Assembly: GCF_001598855.1 (NCBI RefSeq)
Contig: NZ_BCZS01000014.1
Coordinates: forward strand, 1-64,000
Direction of reading: 5' to 3'
Source of the DNA: Pluralibacter gergoviae ATCC 33028 = NBRC 105706
GTDB lineage: Bacteria; Pseudomonadota; Gammaproteobacteria; Enterobacterales; Enterobacteriaceae
DNA: 64,000 nt
Shown here piece by piece: positions 63,196 to 64,000 of this stretch (position 1 is the first letter of the stretch; each line of letters begins with the position of its first letter). The notes under the pieces are model-generated. The model was not told the origin of the DNA and ran no database searches. It was given only the letters and a program-made list of their open reading frames with translations. The translations under genes were made by a program, and so were the position numbers.

Positions 63196-63879
63196 TCAGG
63201 CAGCAGCCAGTTTTTGGCGGGCGTATTGTAACGCTTTTTCAATCACTTGCTCAATGCTTAATCGTGTGGAATCCAGCACTAAAGCATCGGCAGCAGGAAC
63301 TAACGGTGCCACCGCGCGGTTGCGGTCGCGATCGTCACGTTCCTTGATCTCGGCCAAAAGGCGCTCAAAGTTAACACTAAAGCCCTTCTCCTGCAACTGC
63401 AGCATGCGGCGCTGGGCGCGCTCTTCCGAGGAGGCGTCGAGGAAAATTTTCACCGGCGCGTCGGGGAAAACGACGGTGCCCATATCGCGGCCGTCGGCGA
63501 TAAGGCCCGGGGCTTCACGAAAAGCGCGCTGGCGGCGCAGCAGCGCTTCGCGCACGCGCGGGAAAGGCGCGACCTGCGAGGCGGCGTTAGCCACTTCCTG
63601 GGTGCGGATTTCCCCACTTACGTCTTCACCTTCGAGAATAACTTCCAGATTGCCGTCAGTAGAGACGAAGCGGACATCAAGATGGGTCGCCAGCGGCACC
63701 AGCGCATCTTCTGAGGTGAGATCGACGTGATGATGCAGCGCCGCGAGGGCAAGGACGCGATAGATAGCGCCGGAGTCCAGCAGATGCCACTGCAGCGCCT
63801 CCGCCATCGCCTTGCACAGCGTACCCTTACCCGCACCGCTTGGCCCATCAATGGTGATTACCGGGGCAGTTACCATCAT
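63196..63879 (-). CDS. cmk: cytidylate kinase
   Basis: 227 residues, as in E. coli. Cmk phosphorylates CMP and dCMP. P-loop GPSGAGKGT at residues 12-20; LLDSGAIYR and [15 protein letters not shown] follow; [13 protein letters not shown] is in the lid region. I start at the ATG at 63879, with GGAG 6 bp upstream; a second ATG three bases later is also possible. The frame is open further upstream without family similarity. It lies 125 bp before rpsA and in E. coli contributes rpsA promoter activity. The last 121 bp of the window upstream of it show no gene. Confidence 0.97.
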   Translation of the reverse strand: MMVTAPVITIDGPSGAGKGTLCKAMAEALQWHLLDSGAIYRVLALAALHHHVDLTSEDALVPLATHLDVRFVSTDGNLEVILEGEDVSGEIRTQEVANAASQVAPFPRVREALLRRQRAFREAPGLIADGRDMGTVVFPDAPVKIFLDASSEERAQRRMLQLQEKGFSVNFERLLAEIKERDDRDRNRAVAPLVPAADALVLDSTRLSIEQVIEKALQYARQKLAAA

Positions 63880-64000
63880 CTCTTTCTCCTTTATGCTGGC
63901 GTCAGTCGGACAAACGCGGGGCATTATACGCATCATCACCGGCAAGCGATAACATTGCGTGCAAAAAGGCTGTAACAGAAGGTGAGTGTAGAAGAAAAGC

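Overview
The window is conserved chromosomal backbone from a gamma-proteobacterium of the family Enterobacteriaceae. Almost every gene has a recognisable Escherichia coli K-12 counterpart at near-identical length, and the order reads as the E. coli 20-22 minute region from serT to cmk. The fairly high GC content, the OmpA and OmpF sequences and the missing E. coli accessory loci suggest a relative of Enterobacter, Klebsiella, Kosakonia or Cedecea; I cannot fix the genus. I see no insertion sequence, prophage, integron, CRISPR array or rRNA.

Layout. 1-5.1 kb: 5' part of a tRNA-Ser(UGA) gene with its promoter, an orphan OppA/MppA-type peptide-binding protein, yccA with a CpxR box, tusE, acyP, rlmI, and hspQ behind a sigma-32-type promoter. 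5.1-11.5 kb: yccU, mgsA, helD, yccF, yccS, tfoX. 11.7-17 kb: sulA (LexA box), ompA, matP, lonH, fabA (FadR and FabR sites), rmf. 17.2-24.7 kb: rlmKL-uup-pqiABC, leftward. 24.8-36.2 kb: ycbX, zapC, pyrD (PurR site and C-rich leader hairpin), the ssuEADCB sulfonate operon, pepN, pncB (NadR box). 36.4-44.1 kb: asnS, ompF with an OmpR-type upstream region, aspC, gloC, mepK, ldtD. 44.3-53.3 kb: cmoM-mukF-mukE-mukB, elyC, ycbJ. 53.5-60.8 kb: comEC-msbA-lpxK-ycaQ-ycaR-kdsB, an envelope operon. 60.9-64 kb: ihfB, rpsA with its leader, cmk.

How the genes fit together. Many act on the envelope: KdsB, LpxK and MsbA in LPS synthesis and export; ElyC, LdtD and MepK in cell wall; PqiABC in lipid transfer; OmpA and OmpF as porins; YccA at the membrane protease FtsH; FabA in unsaturated fatty acid synthesis. 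A second group serves chromosome upkeep and division: MukBEF, MatP, ZapC, SulA, HelD, IHF-beta and YcaQ. A third serves translation: RlmI, RlmKL, TusE, CmoM, AsnS, S1, RMF and Uup. Several textbook operators (LexA, FadR, FabR, NadR, PurR, CpxR, OmpR) can be read directly from the sequence.

Compared with E. coli K-12, the elf/ycb fimbrial cluster (between ssuE and pyrD) and yccT (between mgsA and yccU) are absent, while a peptide-binding-protein gene lies between serT and yccA. I found no convincing undescribed multi-gene system. The best leads are the orphan binding protein, a nested inverted repeat between cmoM and elyC, a 14-bp palindrome upstream of ompF, and a 59-bp overlap of the yccS and tfoX 3' ends.
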